64,000 nucleotides of DNA from Chrysomallon squamiferum (taxonomy: Eukaryota; Mollusca; Gastropoda; Neomphalida; Peltospiridae), in assembly GCA_012295275.1 (NCBI GenBank), contig CM022670.1, positions 29,529,938-29,593,937 on the forward strand, written 5' to 3'. The notes beneath the pieces are model-generated. The model searched no databases. It worked only from the letters and a program-made list of their open reading frames with translations, and was not told the origin of the DNA. The translations under genes were made by a program, and so were the position numbers. This document shows, piece after piece, positions 63,939 to 64,000 of the stretch; within the stretch, counting starts at the first letter, position 1; each line of letters starts with the position of its first letter.

Positions 63939-64000
63939 CTGATACAGATTAAGAAAACTACATCACAGGTGTATCTTTATAAGTTAATAAACCTTTATGT

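Overview
The window is intron-rich, AT-rich animal nuclear DNA. Genes are split into short GT-AG exons and are separated by microsatellites and short transposon remnants. Gene content (an MDC1 orthologue with FHA and BRCT domains, LIG4, POLE4, CCDC152, an HtrL/YibB-like metazoan protein) plus the base composition suggest an invertebrate, most likely a lophotrochozoan such as a mollusc. The species cannot be fixed from sequence alone. The nuclear code is standard.

Layout, left to right: an HtrL/YibB-family type II membrane protein (+, 2221-4737); a 6 kb AT-rich gap; FKBP1A/FKBP12 (-, 10780-13819); a 969 bp divergent promoter; MDC1 (+, 14789-27387, 21 coding exons, 1597 aa); POLE4 (+, 29253-31533); CCDC152-like coiled-coil protein (-, 31894-35812); a 220 bp divergent promoter; LIG4 (+, 36033-44974, 18 coding exons, 914 aa); POLR1D/RPAC2 (-, 45744-47447); a 5 kb gap without a recognised gene; an uncharacterised acidic nuclear-type protein (+, 52503-62985) that carries a LINE tail in its first intron; and the last two exons of an unidentified membrane-protein gene (-, 63486-63938) that runs off the right edge. 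I rebuilt all gene models by hand from splice sites and reading phase. The summed exons give lengths equal or close to those of the human orthologues (FKBP12 108 aa, LIG4 914 against 911, CCDC152 258 against 254, POLE4 113 against 117).

Main points of interest. (1) Two adjacent genes, FKBP1A and MDC1, each contain an AT-AC intron with a perfect U12-type donor (ATATCCTTT) and a U12-like branch site, and each reads in frame only if that intron is removed. (2) MDC1 carries an 11-unit repeat of about 9 residues (NEDATQIV-like, 8 TQ sites). It resembles the protein's own N-terminal TQAI phospho-ligand for its FHA domain, so it may be a multivalent self-association array. Four TQx(F/Y) motifs expected to recruit RNF8 are also present. 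(3) MDC1, POLE4 and LIG4, three genome-maintenance genes, lie within 30 kb on one strand. (4) Two copies of one TA-flanked MITE lie in introns of POLE4 and LIG4, and a hAT-like element lies in POLR1D.
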